This document shows, piece by piece, positions 1 to 8,349 of a stretch of 22,427 bases of DNA. This stretch comes from Candidatus Margulisiibacteriota bacterium (GTDB lineage Bacteria; Margulisbacteria; Marinamargulisbacteria; DT-59), in assembly GCA_013215865.1 (NCBI GenBank), contig JABSQL010000233.1, forward strand, positions 1-22,427, in the 5' to 3' direction. Position numbers and translations under genes: made by a program. The first letter of the stretch is position 1, and each line of letters begins with the position of its first letter. The notes under the pieces were generated by a model, which was given only the letters and a program-made list of their open reading frames with translations, did no database searches and had not been told where the DNA came from.

Positions 1-298
<298 letters not shown>

Positions 299-314
299 CT
301 AAATGGATTTATAG

Positions 315-390
315 AAATAATGTCTATTAAGTAGCAAAAAACGATTTAATAGACATAGTATGTAAAATTAATTATGATGTCTACTAATTT
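315..390. promoter_or_regulatory. Probable res-like recombination/operator site
   Basis: Three near-identical 10-bp half sites lie upstream of the recombinase gene: TGTCTATTAA at 321-330, its exact inverse TTAATAGACA at 346-355, and TGTCTACTAA at 378-387 (one mismatch). Serine resolvases bind inverted half sites located beside their own gene. The 15-bp gap between the first two arms is wider than in a canonical subsite core, so an operator for the recombinase gene is the alternative. Repeats are seen directly; function is inferred. Confidence 0.5.
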
Positions 391-478
391 ATAATATTTA
401 AGACAGTTTTTAGCAGAGTATTTCAGAAATGGTTTTGGAGAATCAATAAATGAATGTTCTCCTTCTACTCTATATACC

Positions 479-553
479 TGTGTCAAGTCGCATTGAAAAA
501 TGACCCAGGAGTCGCATTGAAAAGTGACCCACCTGAATATACATTTCGACACA
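479..553. mobile_element. Fused ends of an IS21-like element (remnant)
   Basis: TGTGTC at 479-484 and GACACA at 548-553 form short terminal inverted repeats. Just inside the left end is a 21-bp sequence (487-507) repeated at 511-531 with one mismatch; each copy begins GTCGCATTG and ends TGACCCA. Terminal TGT...ACA plus tandem internal ~20-bp repeats ending in TGACCC is characteristic of IS21-family ends. No transposase or IstB gene lies between them, so this is at most a deletion scar or relic. Family assignment is from memory of the end structure. Confidence 0.5.
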
Positions 554-701
554 GAATAAAGAGGACCAATATTCAAGAGAAATAAGAAGGGAAAAGATGG
601 ATGGTAGAAAGCTTTTTCTTTTTGGTTACTTTTTCTTTTTCAAGTTGATTTCAACTGCGTTACAATCTGTTCTAAATAGATAAATATTCTGTCACTACAT
701 T
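554..701. other. Intergenic region with short dyad
   Basis: No gene is supported here. A perfect dyad, AGTTGA-TT-TCAACT (643-656), lies about 46 bp upstream of the next ATG and could be an operator. TACAAT at about 661-666 is a possible -10 element but has no convincing -35 partner. Confidence 0.3.
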
Positions 702-1082
702 ATGGAAGAACTTTATCAAAATGAAAATAACCCGTATTTAGCCTCAGATCAAAATGCAAAGCTAGAGATGAATGAAGTTCTTAAAGAAGCTCAAGACAGT
801 ATCAAAATCATGAAGGAAAGCGATTTGGACTATATTGAACAATATCTATTCGGCCGCCTGATTGATGTTTTTTGTGATGGATATAACGATACGGATTATC
901 ATAGGGAGATGATAGTTAGATTTGCTGAACTTATAGGAGCTGTAGGCGCCCATGTAGCTCTACCTACACTAGAAAAATGGGTGCCTAAGCTTGTTGCATA
1001 CTGGAAAAACCGCATTGAGCCAAGTTTACAAGCTTACATAAAAGAACGAAATGCACATGAACATTTAGATTTATCGATTTAA
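702..1082 (+). CDS. Hypothetical protein, 126 residues
   Basis: An open frame of 126 codons with an amphipathic, mostly helical composition, no signal peptide and no transmembrane segment. I do not recognise a domain. The N-terminal third is acidic and polar; the middle has LIGAVGAHVALPTLEKWVPK, suggesting a packed helical domain. The start at 702 has no clear ribosome binding site; an internal ATG at codon 23 is an alternative. It lies alone, oriented opposite to the flanking genes, in an accessory stretch beside an IS relic. It is probably real because the frame stays open in AT-rich DNA with plausible amino-acid usage. Confidence 0.6.
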   Translation: MEELYQNENNPYLASDQNAKLEMNEVLKEAQDSIKIMKESDLDYIEQYLFGRLIDVFCDGYNDTDYHREMIVRFAELIGAVGAHVALPTLEKWVPKLVAYWKNRIEPSLQAYIKERNAHEHLDLSI

Positions 1083-1418
1083 CTGCAAGTTCATAGGGAT
1101 TATATTCTATAACCCCATAGTTTGCAGCCATTTTTTTAACGCTAGTGAGAGATGATTTTGGTCAATTGAGCTGATACGAATATATCCGATTCTTTTTCCT
1201 ATATTTTTCGCCATAGTGTCAGATTAAACTCTATAATCCTCAGATTATTTTGTCAAATAAATACAATACCAACTCTATTCTGACACATATTTGATGGTTG
1301 CCTGACGTCAGTTTGAGGTCTACTCTATCTTGGCAATTCTTGTTCCTGGAGAACTTTACACATATGTTGTGGCCTATTACCTCAAATGATAACCCACTTA
1401 TTACTACATAAGTCTCAT
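1083..1418. other. Gene-free stretch between convergent genes
   Basis: No coding frame is supported. Two weak structures are visible. One is an imperfect hairpin around 1094-1120 just after the preceding stop codon (ATAGGGATTATA / TATAACCCC), without a T-run. The other is an inverted pair GTGTCAGA (1216-1223) / TCTGACAC (1279-1286) whose interior also contains AAACTCTAT-like repeats. The latter could be a small element relic; nothing confirms it. Confidence 0.3.
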
Positions 1419-1982
1419 CTATTTTCTAAATCCTGAAATTACCCAAGCAACTCCTAAACCAAAAATATATAGTACTAATGGTGGGATTAATGCGAATAAT
1501 AAAGTACCTATAATGTGAACCTTTTCTGATTTATTATACTCAACTTTTAGCTCGTTTTTGTAATATTTTTTAAGGCCAATTAGAAAATCTTTGTTATTTA
1601 CAACACTAAATCTCCTACTGGGAAATCTATAACTTAAATCTCCGTCTGTTTTTCTATGAATTGAATAAAGGAAATTCTTAAAATTTTTATTGTTAATTTT
1701 TAAATATATATTTGCATTTCCCACCTCTAAAAATTCATACCCATTATCTTTTCTCACAGGATAATTTTCAGTCATATTTTGGTTCATTGATATGAGAACT
1801 TCCATATTATTTGTGAATTGTTTTTCCTCAATTCTATTCATAACATATTTAATATCATCATTACTAATTAACTCATTATCTCTTATACTGCCTTTTGTGA
1901 AATATCCAATAAAAAGGATTGAAAACACGTACAACACTGAAATAAAAACCCATAATCTTTGCCAACCATTTAATTTTTTCAT
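1419..1982 (-). CDS. Predicted membrane protein, 187 residues
   Basis: No family recognised. The topology is clear: an N-terminal hydrophobic segment at about residues 9-29, a polar, Lys/Asn-rich middle of about 120 residues, and a C-terminal hydrophobic stretch at about 157-183 that could be one or two membrane passes. The start is supported by a GAAAGGAA ribosome binding site 6-8 nt upstream of the ATG. The central domain is probably extracytoplasmic if both ends are membrane-anchored with cytoplasmic termini. The gene is monocistronic, in an accessory block, and rich in AT codons like its neighbours. Confidence 0.65.
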   Translation of the reverse strand: MKKLNGWQRLWVFISVLYVFSILFIGYFTKGSIRDNELISNDDIKYVMNRIEEKQFTNNMEVLISMNQNMTENYPVRKDNGYEFLEVGNANIYLKINNKNFKNFLYSIHRKTDGDLSYRFPSRRFSVVNNKDFLIGLKKYYKNELKVEYNKSEKVHIIGTLLFALIPPLVLYIFGLGVAWVISGFRK

Positions 1983-2058
1983 GTGTCATTTCCTTTCTTT
2001 TACATTCAATTCTACTATTGCTAAAACCAACCTTGATATTTGATTGAAATTATCCAAG

Positions 2059-2775
2059 TTATTTCTTGCTATTTTCAAGCTGTACGATTACCTCTTGAAT
2101 GAGGATTTCAAAACTAGGCTTATATGGTTCAATTTGATGCTTCGTTGGTATATTTTCGTTCTTTCTAATGAGCATATGTGTGTGCAGATCTGCAATTGGC
2201 CTGGCTTGATCTTCCAAGTAAGATAGTACAGCCTTCACACTACGATTTGAGTTAGCTATGACTTGGGCAAATGTTTTGTGTCCAAAAATTGGAGGCACAT
2301 GGTTTATCACCGCACGAATAAGAAGAATACATGATAGGTAATTTTCTCGAAAAAAGGAATCATTAAGTTCTTCGCAGAATAACACCAATTTTTTAGTGTC
2401 ATAATCTCTAGACGTGACCTTTTTGAGATCCTTAATTATATCAACTCTTAGAAATGAAGTACCATTGGAAGATTGTGTTTTGTAATAGGGGTTTTCTAAT
2501 ACATAATTTAAATCATCAATTATGCAAATCAGGTCACCATGCAATTTATACGCATCGGTTATATAATCAGGGTTTGCATCCAATTTATTTACTTTTTCTG
2601 ATAGCTCTGGGTCGCCAATCCGCTTTACTGATGCAATAAACCTTTTGGCTACTTCACTATAACCATATACAAATCCTGATTCCATTTCGGGATCATCACT
2701 TGGACTACATTCCGTCAATGGGAAATCAGTTAATACCTCTGCATGCTCTAGTGCTTGCCTAATCACTTTACTCAT
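2059..2775 (-). CDS. Conserved hypothetical protein next to a DUF1016 nuclease
   Basis: 238 residues, soluble, no signal peptide. The C-terminal ~90 residues (from LLIRAVINHVPPIFG to HQIEPYKPSFEILI) resemble a family of uncharacterised bacterial proteins often seen in accessory islands; I know no biochemical function for it. A purine-rich GAGGGGAAG lies upstream of the start, though at a long spacing. It begins only 20 nt after the stop of the DUF1016 nuclease gene, so the two are likely cotranscribed, which hints at a role in the same defence or accessory unit. That link is inference. Confidence 0.7.
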   Translation of the reverse strand: MSKVIRQALEHAEVLTDFPLTECSPSDDPEMESGFVYGYSEVAKRFIASVKRIGDPELSEKVNKLDANPDYITDAYKLHGDLICIIDDLNYVLENPYYKTQSSNGTSFLRVDIIKDLKKVTSRDYDTKKLVLFCEELNDSFFRENYLSCILLIRAVINHVPPIFGHKTFAQVIANSNRSVKAVLSYLEDQARPIADLHTHMLIRKNENIPTKHQIEPYKPSFEILIQEVIVQLENSKK

Positions 2776-2795
2776 AATTTCTGTACTTCCCCTCT

Positions 2796-3908
2796 CTACC
2801 TAGGCTCACCAAAAGAAGACCCTTCCAACAATTTTTCTACTCCTTGAATCTGTTTTATTTCTTCTGGAATCTTCTTTGTTAATGTGTATCCAGAGACTCC
2901 AATCGGTTTTGTCATACATTGAAGGCTTAGGTCTCTAATTGTCTTGCTATGTTTCTGACAAAGGATTATGCCAATAGAATAATTATCTTGATCTGTCTTG
3001 AGATATTTATCTACTGCTCCAAGATAAAATCCCATTTTACCAGTATATTCTGGCTTGAATTTACCAGTTTTGAGCTCAATTACGATATAACAGTGTAATC
3101 TTAAGTGATAAAAGAGTAAATCACAAAAAAACTCTTCTCCATCAACTTCCAATCTATGCTGCTGACTTACAAATGCAAAACCTGTGCCCAACTCAATTAT
3201 GAAGTTTTTAATATCATCCACAAGTGCTTTCTCAAGTTTTCTCTCACTCAATTTTCCTTCAATATCAAGAAAATTTAGGTTGTAGTCATCTTTTAGAATC
3301 TGTTCTGCAAGATCAGAATCCTTCTCTGGAAGAGTAAAATGAAAATTGTGGCTCTTCTTTCCTTTTATAGCCTGCCGTTCAAAAGCTTCGCTCTCTATTT
3401 GGTGAACCAGTACATTCCGTGACCAACCTTCTGCTATGGTTTGTTGGGCATACCATAGCTGTTTTTCTTTTGATAGCTTTTTATCTAAGATGGCTACGTT
3501 ATGCCCCCATGGAATATTAAGAAATGCGGCCTTTGGGATACCTGTCTTATCTCCTTTTTTTATTTGCGCAACAACTTGTTGCGTAATTGAGTCTTCCTCT
3601 GATGAATCTTCATCTATAAGCAATTTCGGATATGCAGAAGCAAACTGCTGCATATAAACCATATTTCTAGGAGAAAAACCCCTGATATCTGTCATTTCTT
3701 TTTTTAAATCGCAAGAAAGCTGTTTTACTATTTTTGTGCCCCACCCTTCTTTTTCTTTTCGAACCAATATAATATGCCCAATCTTCCAATAAAGTATTAA
3801 CATTTCCCTGTTGATAGAAAAGGCTGCTTTTCGCCTGGATACGTCAATCATCCTTTTTATTTCTAAAAGTGTCTGTGTATATGATTTATCAAGTATGTTT
3901 CCACTCAT
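2796..3908 (-). CDS. DUF1016/YhcG-family PDDEXK nuclease
   Basis: 370 residues, full length for the family. The N-terminal half (about 10-190) has the DUF1016 signature: YWKIGHIILVRKEKEGWGTK, then FSPRNMVYMQQFASAYP, and the IPWGHNVAILDK segment. The C-terminal half is the PDDEXK nuclease fold: EEFFCDLLFYHLRLHCYIVIELKTGKFKPEY, with the acidic D before LLFYH and the E-L-K catalytic triplet, followed by GKMGFYLGAVD. Family members are cytoplasmic putative restriction-type nucleases found with mobile elements and restriction systems. Here it is the first gene of a pair with the 238-residue protein. The substrate is unknown. Confidence 0.9.
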   Translation of the reverse strand: MSGNILDKSYTQTLLEIKRMIDVSRRKAAFSINREMLILYWKIGHIILVRKEKEGWGTKIVKQLSCDLKKEMTDIRGFSPRNMVYMQQFASAYPKLLIDEDSSEEDSITQQVVAQIKKGDKTGIPKAAFLNIPWGHNVAILDKKLSKEKQLWYAQQTIAEGWSRNVLVHQIESEAFERQAIKGKKSHNFHFTLPEKDSDLAEQILKDDYNLNFLDIEGKLSERKLEKALVDDIKNFIIELGTGFAFVSQQHRLEVDGEEFFCDLLFYHLRLHCYIVIELKTGKFKPEYTGKMGFYLGAVDKYLKTDQDNYSIGIILCQKHSKTIRDLSLQCMTKPIGVSGYTLTKKIPEEIKQIQGVEKLLEGSSFGEPR

Positions 3909-4100
3909 ATGGTAGCCATTTTACTCGAAAATAGACCTCCTGAAAACACATCCGATAGTATTAACTATTTTTTTGAATATTTTCTCCTACCTCACAATCT
4001 CCATGTCTCTCTCATCCTTACCAAACTTAATCACAAATTCAATAGAATTACTCGTAAATGTCCGGTTTGTCCGATTTAAGCAAATACTCAATAGTGCGCC

Positions 4101-5705
4101 CTACCTCCCCATCCCTTTCTCATTCTCATCTCTCCCCATACTTAACTGTATTTGACGCTGAATTTCCAACTTAGAATCTGAAAATTCTATATTCATCTTC
4201 TTCTCAGTTACAATCTCCAGAACCTGAGCTTTAAACTCATCAGAACCCTCTATGTCCAAACACTTTCCAAACTTTTGAACTGCAAACACCAGAGCCATCT
4301 CTACGCCCTGCTTTTCTCCAGAAATAACACTAATTTTCCGCCCTTCATCCCTCATGACATCCCGACCTTCCCTCCCATACGTAACATCCCCATTCTTATG
4401 AACCTGATACTCCAGCCCCTTAAACAAAATATTATTATCTTCTCTCCCTTTAATTATTTTCTTTCCAGGCTGATCATATAACCTATTACATTTCATAGAC
4501 CTCAAAATACCCAACGCCTTCTCATTCCCCGACTCAACCTCACCCATAACAAATTCACGCCAAGATTTCACCCTGAATTTCTCATGGATTTGACCCCTCT
4601 CCTTTTTAACTTTTTCCCGAACTTCCTCCACCCTCACCAATCGCTCCATCTTTAATACAGAGTATGCAGCCTTCCTAGAGGCAGGTTTCATATTCGAATC
4701 AAGCCTAACCTCTACCCTCTTATCACTAAACTCTTTTCTTATTCCCTCATACTCCATTTTTGACCGATCAAATAACTGCTTCATCTCATCCCTCTTGTGA
4801 ACAACTAAAACATCCCGCTCTGACCGATACTTTTGATACAAGCCCTTCCTATCTTCATGCTTCAAAACAGGTATCTTTTCATACCCTCTCAATGCCTTTA
4901 TCTTCTTAATTCGATCCGGTACCTCAGTAATACTTCCCAACTTCCCCTCAATAGATCGCTTACTAAACTTTCTAGAAACACTACTCGCTTTTATAAACAA
5001 CGCTTGTGAACGATCTGCCAATACAAAGCCATTCCCATGCTTCCTAAACTCTAAATTGAAATGGGCCAAGAACCTGTGTACATCATTCCACTGAGTATTT
5101 TTCTGACAAATTAGATTCTCCAATTTGTCCTTAACTTTAACCTTCACCCAAGACTGAAAAGAACTCAGACCCTGATGAGACTCTAACTCTTTTGCCTTTT
5201 GAGGATCTCTCTCCTTCACCTTATCTATATGATTATCCCTCTTTAAACCATGCTTCTTCTCAAGCTCCTGGCATACTTCAGACAATCTATAAAAATCATA
5301 GAATGGCTCTATAACATTAAACGTGACCGGATTTATTTTATTAACCGCTACATGCATATGATAATAATCTGTATCATTATGCCCCACCACAATCCTCTGA
5401 TGATTGCCCAAACCTATCGCATCACATATGGTCTCCTCAATATCTTGAACTTGTGTCCCTGTAGGCTTTTCTCCCTCTCGAAAAGAAACAATCAAATGAT
5501 ATGTCTTATCACTTCTTGTCCTCTGATTCAGACTCTGAGTAGCTAGAATTTCTTTAACAGCCATTTCTCTATCATCCACAATGCAGTTAACAACCCTTTC
5601 AAAATCTACCTTTTTTCCACCATGCTTCACATCCATTATATAATCTGAAAGCTTGTTAAAGTTTGATGCAATCCCCTTATTCATCCGAGCCCTTTTAGTA
5701 ATCAC
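4101..5705 (-). CDS. MOBP-type relaxase (TraI-like)
   Basis: 534 residues. The relaxase domain fills the first ~200. A Tyr in LSDYIMDVKHGG (about residue 22) matches the position of the nicking Tyr in IncP TraI, HLIVSFREGE is motif II, and HNDTDYYHMHVAVN (about 107-120) is the metal-binding HxDxxxxHxH motif III. Downstream come the conserved blocks PFYDFYRL and LEKKHGL. The remainder is charged and helical. The likely start is GTG at 5703-5705, overlapping the stop codon of the upstream accessory gene by four bases (GTGA), which implies translational coupling. It nicks one strand at oriT and pilots it to the recipient; oriT lies just right of the accessory gene. Confidence 0.92.
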   Translation of the reverse strand: MITKRARMNKGIASNFNKLSDYIMDVKHGGKKVDFERVVNCIVDDREMAVKEILATQSLNQRTRSDKTYHLIVSFREGEKPTGTQVQDIEETICDAIGLGNHQRIVVGHNDTDYYHMHVAVNKINPVTFNVIEPFYDFYRLSEVCQELEKKHGLKRDNHIDKVKERDPQKAKELESHQGLSSFQSWVKVKVKDKLENLICQKNTQWNDVHRFLAHFNLEFRKHGNGFVLADRSQALFIKASSVSRKFSKRSIEGKLGSITEVPDRIKKIKALRGYEKIPVLKHEDRKGLYQKYRSERDVLVVHKRDEMKQLFDRSKMEYEGIRKEFSDKRVEVRLDSNMKPASRKAAYSVLKMERLVRVEEVREKVKKERGQIHEKFRVKSWREFVMGEVESGNEKALGILRSMKCNRLYDQPGKKIIKGREDNNILFKGLEYQVHKNGDVTYGREGRDVMRDEGRKISVISGEKQGVEMALVFAVQKFGKCLDIEGSDEFKAQVLEIVTEKKMNIEFSDSKLEIQRQIQLSMGRDENEKGMGR

Positions 5706-6040
5706 AGTAGCTGAATAATATCCCTCATATTTTTTTGATTATCTTGAATTTCAGACAATAAAGCATCCAAGTCAAACCCCTCTCTTCCCAACGATTCTGG
5801 ACTACTGAGCCACATCTTCAACAAACCACCCAACCGTCCTGAATCTGCATGTACCCTCAACAAAGATAGTATATTTTGCTGATCCAATTTACTTTTAACT
5901 ATCTTTCCCAATGCACATGAACGCATTAATTCTGGTACACTCACACCAAAAGATTCAGCCTTTTTCTTCAGCCCTTTCGCTTCATCTTCCGTAACTCTGA
6001 CTGTTATTCTCTTATCTCGTTTTCTTGTTTCAGATCCCAT
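5702..6040 (-). CDS. Relaxosome accessory protein (MobC/TraJ-like)
   Basis: 112 residues. The N-terminus KRITVRVTEDEAKGLKKKAESFGVSVPELMR is a ribbon-helix-helix-like strand-helix-helix pattern typical of plasmid mobilisation proteins that bind oriT beside the nick and load the relaxase. The C-terminus (about 55-112) contains GRLGGLLKMWL, a motif common in conjugal TraJ/MobC-like proteins. The gene is first in an operon with the relaxase (4-base overlap) and starts next to oriT, the expected arrangement for IncP-like systems. Confidence 0.85.
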   Translation of the reverse strand: MGSETRKRDKRITVRVTEDEAKGLKKKAESFGVSVPELMRSCALGKIVKSKLDQQNILSLLRVHADSGRLGGLLKMWLSSPESLGREGFDLDALLSEIQDNQKNMRDIIQLL

Positions 6041-6055
6041 AATTTAACCTCGTAG

Positions 6056-6150
6056 AGCAGGATATCGTTGAGCCCATTGGGGCGAATAAGTTCCAGTAAA
6101 AACCTACCCCAGCTTGCTGGCGGTCGGTCTTTTACACATCCTGCCCTCTC
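6056..6150. other. oriT: Probable origin of transfer (oriT) with nic-like cores
   Basis: The region between the relaxosome gene and the divergent gene at 6278 has two copies of the IncP/MOBP nic core ATCCTG|C. One is on the plus strand at 6138-6143 (context ACACATCCTGCCC, close to the RP4-type TATCCTGCCC). The other is on the minus strand at 6063-6058 (context CGATATCCTGCT). Between them is a short perfect hairpin CCAGC-TT-GCTGG ending about 15 bp before the plus-strand core, and CCCATTGGGG. Position and core motif support oriT; which core is used cannot be told from sequence alone. Confidence 0.6.
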
Positions 6151-6277
6151 TTTACAGCACCTCATTCCCTCGCCTTTCATTTTAGCATACATTCCTTTTG
6201 CACTCTTAATATTCCCAATAAATGCTATAATACCTCTCAATTAAATTCATTAAATCTTAAAATAGGATGTAGACATT

Positions 6278-7621
6278 ATGGTCAGAAAAGAAAACACTGA
6301 AATCTTAAAAGAAAATCAAACTATAGAGTTTAAATCTTCATGGCGTGATGATAACCAGAAAACACTTTGTGCCTTTGCTAACTCTCATGGTGGGAAGCTA
6401 ATACTAGGCGTTGATGATAGTGGCAATCCTATAGGTTTAACGAAGTCAGAAAAACTAATGGAAGACATTCCTAGTAAGTGTAACGAAAAAATGGGTATTT
6501 TTCCCAAGGTTTCTTTGAAAAAGAAAGCAAAACAAGAATTAATCGAGGTTGATATTGAAAAGCAAGAGGCTCCTATTTCTTACAATGGCAAATATTATGT
6601 TCGCTCTGGGAGTACTACATTAGAGCTTAGTGGAAGCAGTCTTACTCAATTTTTAATGTCTAAAACAAGGGCTCACTGGGATGAAGTTATTGAACCAAAT
6701 GCTACGATTGATGATATTGATCCTGATACAGTTTCTAAGTTTCAAGAACTAGCTAAAGTAAGAGCCCCATTCATCAGTAAGGAAAAAGATCTGACCACTA
6801 TTTTAAAAAAACTTAATTTAATCCAATCCGGTAAGCTTAAAAGAGCTGCTATTCTCCTTTTTGGGAAAAATCCGAAGAAATTTTATTCCAGCGCAAATAT
6901 TAGGATAGGAAAATTTTCTTCTCCAACAGACCTTTTAACAACCGATGATATTGAAGGCAATCTTTTCTATCAAATCGATCGATGCCTGGAATTATTTTTT
7001 TCCAAATACATTGTTTTGAAAGTAACAGGTTACGAAGGCGCTATTCGTAAAGAAGAATATGAGTACCCAATGGATGCCATTCGTGAAGCTGTCATTAACG
7101 CAATTTTGCATAAAGACTATACAGGTGTTCATTCTCAATTCAAAGTTCAAGATAATAAGATTACAATGTGGAATCCCGGAGCTCTCTTTGGTGGGCAAAC
7201 TATTGATGAATTAAAGCTTGAACATATATCTGTACCTAGAAATAAGTTAATTGCTGATACTTTTTTTATTGCAAACTTAATAGAAAGTTGGGGTCGCGGT
7301 ATTTCAAAGATTCTCAAATCATGCAAATCTCATGGATTATTAGAACCTTCCTTTGCGGAAAAGGCAAATGGTTTTTCAATTACTATCGTTAAAGATCGTA
7401 TGAATGAGGATTCACTAAAAGAATTAGGTCTTAATGACAGGCAAATTAGAATTATTCTTGAACTTAAATCTTTGCCAGATTTTTCTGCTTCAGACGTAAA
7501 AAAACTTTTCTCTGATGTTTCAGATATTACTCTACGAAGAGATTTATCAAATTTAGTCCAGAAAGGGCTTCTTGAAGCAAAGGGAACCACAAAAAATCGT
7601 ACTTATACTTTAAAAATATAA
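6278..7621 (+). CDS. AlbA_2 (Schlafen AAA-4) domain / RecG-like ATP-binding regulator
   Basis: 447 residues. Residues 10-115 are an AlbA_2 domain: E(N)QTIEFKSSW, then FANSHGGKLILGVDDSGNPIG, and YYVRSGSTT. The middle (about 250-355) resembles the HATPase_c_4 domain of 'RecG-like C-terminal' proteins: REAVINAILHKDY as an N-box-like motif and LIESWGRGISKI. The C-terminus (about 385-447) looks like a winged helix (LNDRQIRIILEL...SDITLRRDLSNLVQKGLL). Such proteins are usually annotated as putative DNA-binding transcriptional regulators; some occur in defence islands. The start is supported by AGGAT upstream. It is transcribed away from oriT, opposite to the relaxase operon. Confidence 0.88.
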   Translation: MVRKENTEILKENQTIEFKSSWRDDNQKTLCAFANSHGGKLILGVDDSGNPIGLTKSEKLMEDIPSKCNEKMGIFPKVSLKKKAKQELIEVDIEKQEAPISYNGKYYVRSGSTTLELSGSSLTQFLMSKTRAHWDEVIEPNATIDDIDPDTVSKFQELAKVRAPFISKEKDLTTILKKLNLIQSGKLKRAAILLFGKNPKKFYSSANIRIGKFSSPTDLLTTDDIEGNLFYQIDRCLELFFSKYIVLKVTGYEGAIRKEEYEYPMDAIREAVINAILHKDYTGVHSQFKVQDNKITMWNPGALFGGQTIDELKLEHISVPRNKLIADTFFIANLIESWGRGISKILKSCKSHGLLEPSFAEKANGFSITIVKDRMNEDSLKELGLNDRQIRIILELKSLPDFSASDVKKLFSDVSDITLRRDLSNLVQKGLLEAKGTTKNRTYTLKI

Positions 7622-7631
7622 CCATCCATTA

Positions 7632-7725
7632 TTCGATCATTTCGATCATCATTCGATCATCATTCGATCATTCATGAATAAATTAGATGATACCAAGCTC
7701 GTATTACATCTTTTTATTCGATCAC
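7632..7725. repeat. Iteron-like TTCGATCAT repeat cluster
   Basis: Four direct copies of TTCGATCAT at 7632, 7641, 7652 and 7663 (9-11 bp period), and a fifth near copy (TTCGATCAC) at 7717. They lie in the gap between two convergent genes. Short tandem repeats of this kind serve as binding sites for initiators, partition proteins or regulators. The period, close to one helical turn for three of them, would place sites on one DNA face. The core GATC also makes them potential Dam-type sites. Function is unknown. Confidence 0.65.
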
Positions 7726-7746
7726 TGTTTAAAGCGAGAAGAAGGC

Positions 7747-8055
7747 TTACGCCCTCCCCTCCTTTGAACTTTCAACAGGTGTTAATGGGTCACCGTGTTT
7801 TGATTTCAAATGTTTGATGTGGTGACCTGGCTTATTCTTATTTACGAATATAGCCGTATACTCCCTCATCTTTTCTTTATTATATGTAACCCGAAGATCT
7901 CCTATAAGATCGACTAATTTTTTTTCTTTAATCTTTACATTCTTTTCGATATAGACTGTAAAGAGCATATTATTGCTAAGCACTGTTACTCTTTTCATTT
8001 TCTCTGTGTCCTCTACTTTAAATACATACCCTTGAATATTAGCTAAATGTTTCAT
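7747..8055 (-). CDS. Duplicated 102-residue protein, copy A
   Basis: No domain recognised. 102 residues with alternating hydrophobic pattern in the first 60 (ANIQGYVFKV, MLFTVYIEK, LVDLIGDLRVTYN), suggestive of a small beta-rich or OB-like fold; that fold is a guess. The C-terminus ends HGDPLTPVESSKEG. It is the partner of the protein at 18044-18352 on the opposite strand: same length, 83 of 102 residues identical, no gaps. The start is fixed by GGAGG eight bases upstream of the ATG, conserved in both copies. Differences cluster at residues 39-46 and 85-87. A conserved hairpin leader precedes it. Confidence 0.8.
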   Translation of the reverse strand: MKHLANIQGYVFKVEDTEKMKRVTVLSNNMLFTVYIEKNVKIKEKKLVDLIGDLRVTYNKEKMREYTAIFVNKNKPGHHIKHLKSKHGDPLTPVESSKEGRA

Positions 8056-8239
8056 TTTTAATTCCTCCGATTAATTTATTTACTGCTAGAATTTTATTTA
8101 CCTCCTTTCTATTTATTTTTGATTGGTGAGTAAGGGCATCTATAAAAATGTTCTGTGTAAAGGCCGAAACGAAGTGACGTTCCATTTAGCCTTTACTCAG
8201 GTTATTTAGATGCCATAATCAGTTTTCAAAAATTATTGG
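8056..8239 (-). promoter_or_regulatory. Nested-hairpin leader, copy A
   Basis: The ~180 nt upstream of copy A differ from the copy B leader at only four positions. The structure (8135-8214) has an outer 8-bp stem GGCATCTA/TAGATGCC, a middle stem CTGAGTAAAGGC/GCCTTTACACAG (11 of 12 pairs) and an apical stem GGAACG/CGTTTC with loop TCACTT. Two ribosome binding sites follow, AAAGGAGGT and GGAGG; the second serves the 102-residue gene. A 48-codon ORF (8185 down to 8039) starts inside the hairpin and overlaps the gene start. Confidence 0.65.
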
Positions 8240-8282
8240 AGGGGAATTAGATTCTTGAGCATACTTGTGGAGGAATAAATAA

Positions 8283-8312
8283 ATGAAGGGTGTGCAATTT
8301 GTTGGTATTTAG
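8283..8312 (+). CDS. Possible 9-codon leader ORF
   Basis: TGGAGGA at 8268-8274 lies 8 nt before ATG at 8283, which opens a nine-codon frame (MKGVQFVGI) ending at TAG 8310-8312. The next ribosome binding site (GGGAGG, 8338) for the HNH-like gene follows 25 nt later. This may be a leader peptide controlling that gene, or chance. Evidence is only the strong site and spacing. Confidence 0.3.
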   Translation: MKGVQFVGI

Positions 8313-8349
8313 CGTAAAATTTAGTTTATAGAACTTTGGGAGGAACACG

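Noticed and set aside
346..576. 76-codon minus-strand ORF
   Set aside because: It spans the res half sites and the IS21-like end repeats; its repeated residues simply reflect the 21-bp DNA repeats.
1216..1286. GTGTCAGA/TCTGACAC pair as an insertion element
   Set aside because: Arms are only 8 bp, there is no target duplication and no second copy in the window.
6004..6240. 78-codon minus-strand ORF across oriT
   Set aside because: It overlaps the accessory gene and the nic/hairpin region, has no ribosome binding site, and its codons are constrained by the oriT sequence rather than by protein function. A conserved product cannot be fully excluded.
7632..7671. CRISPR-like short repeats
   Set aside because: Repeats are 9 bp with 0-2 bp between them and no spacers; this is an iteron-like array, not CRISPR.
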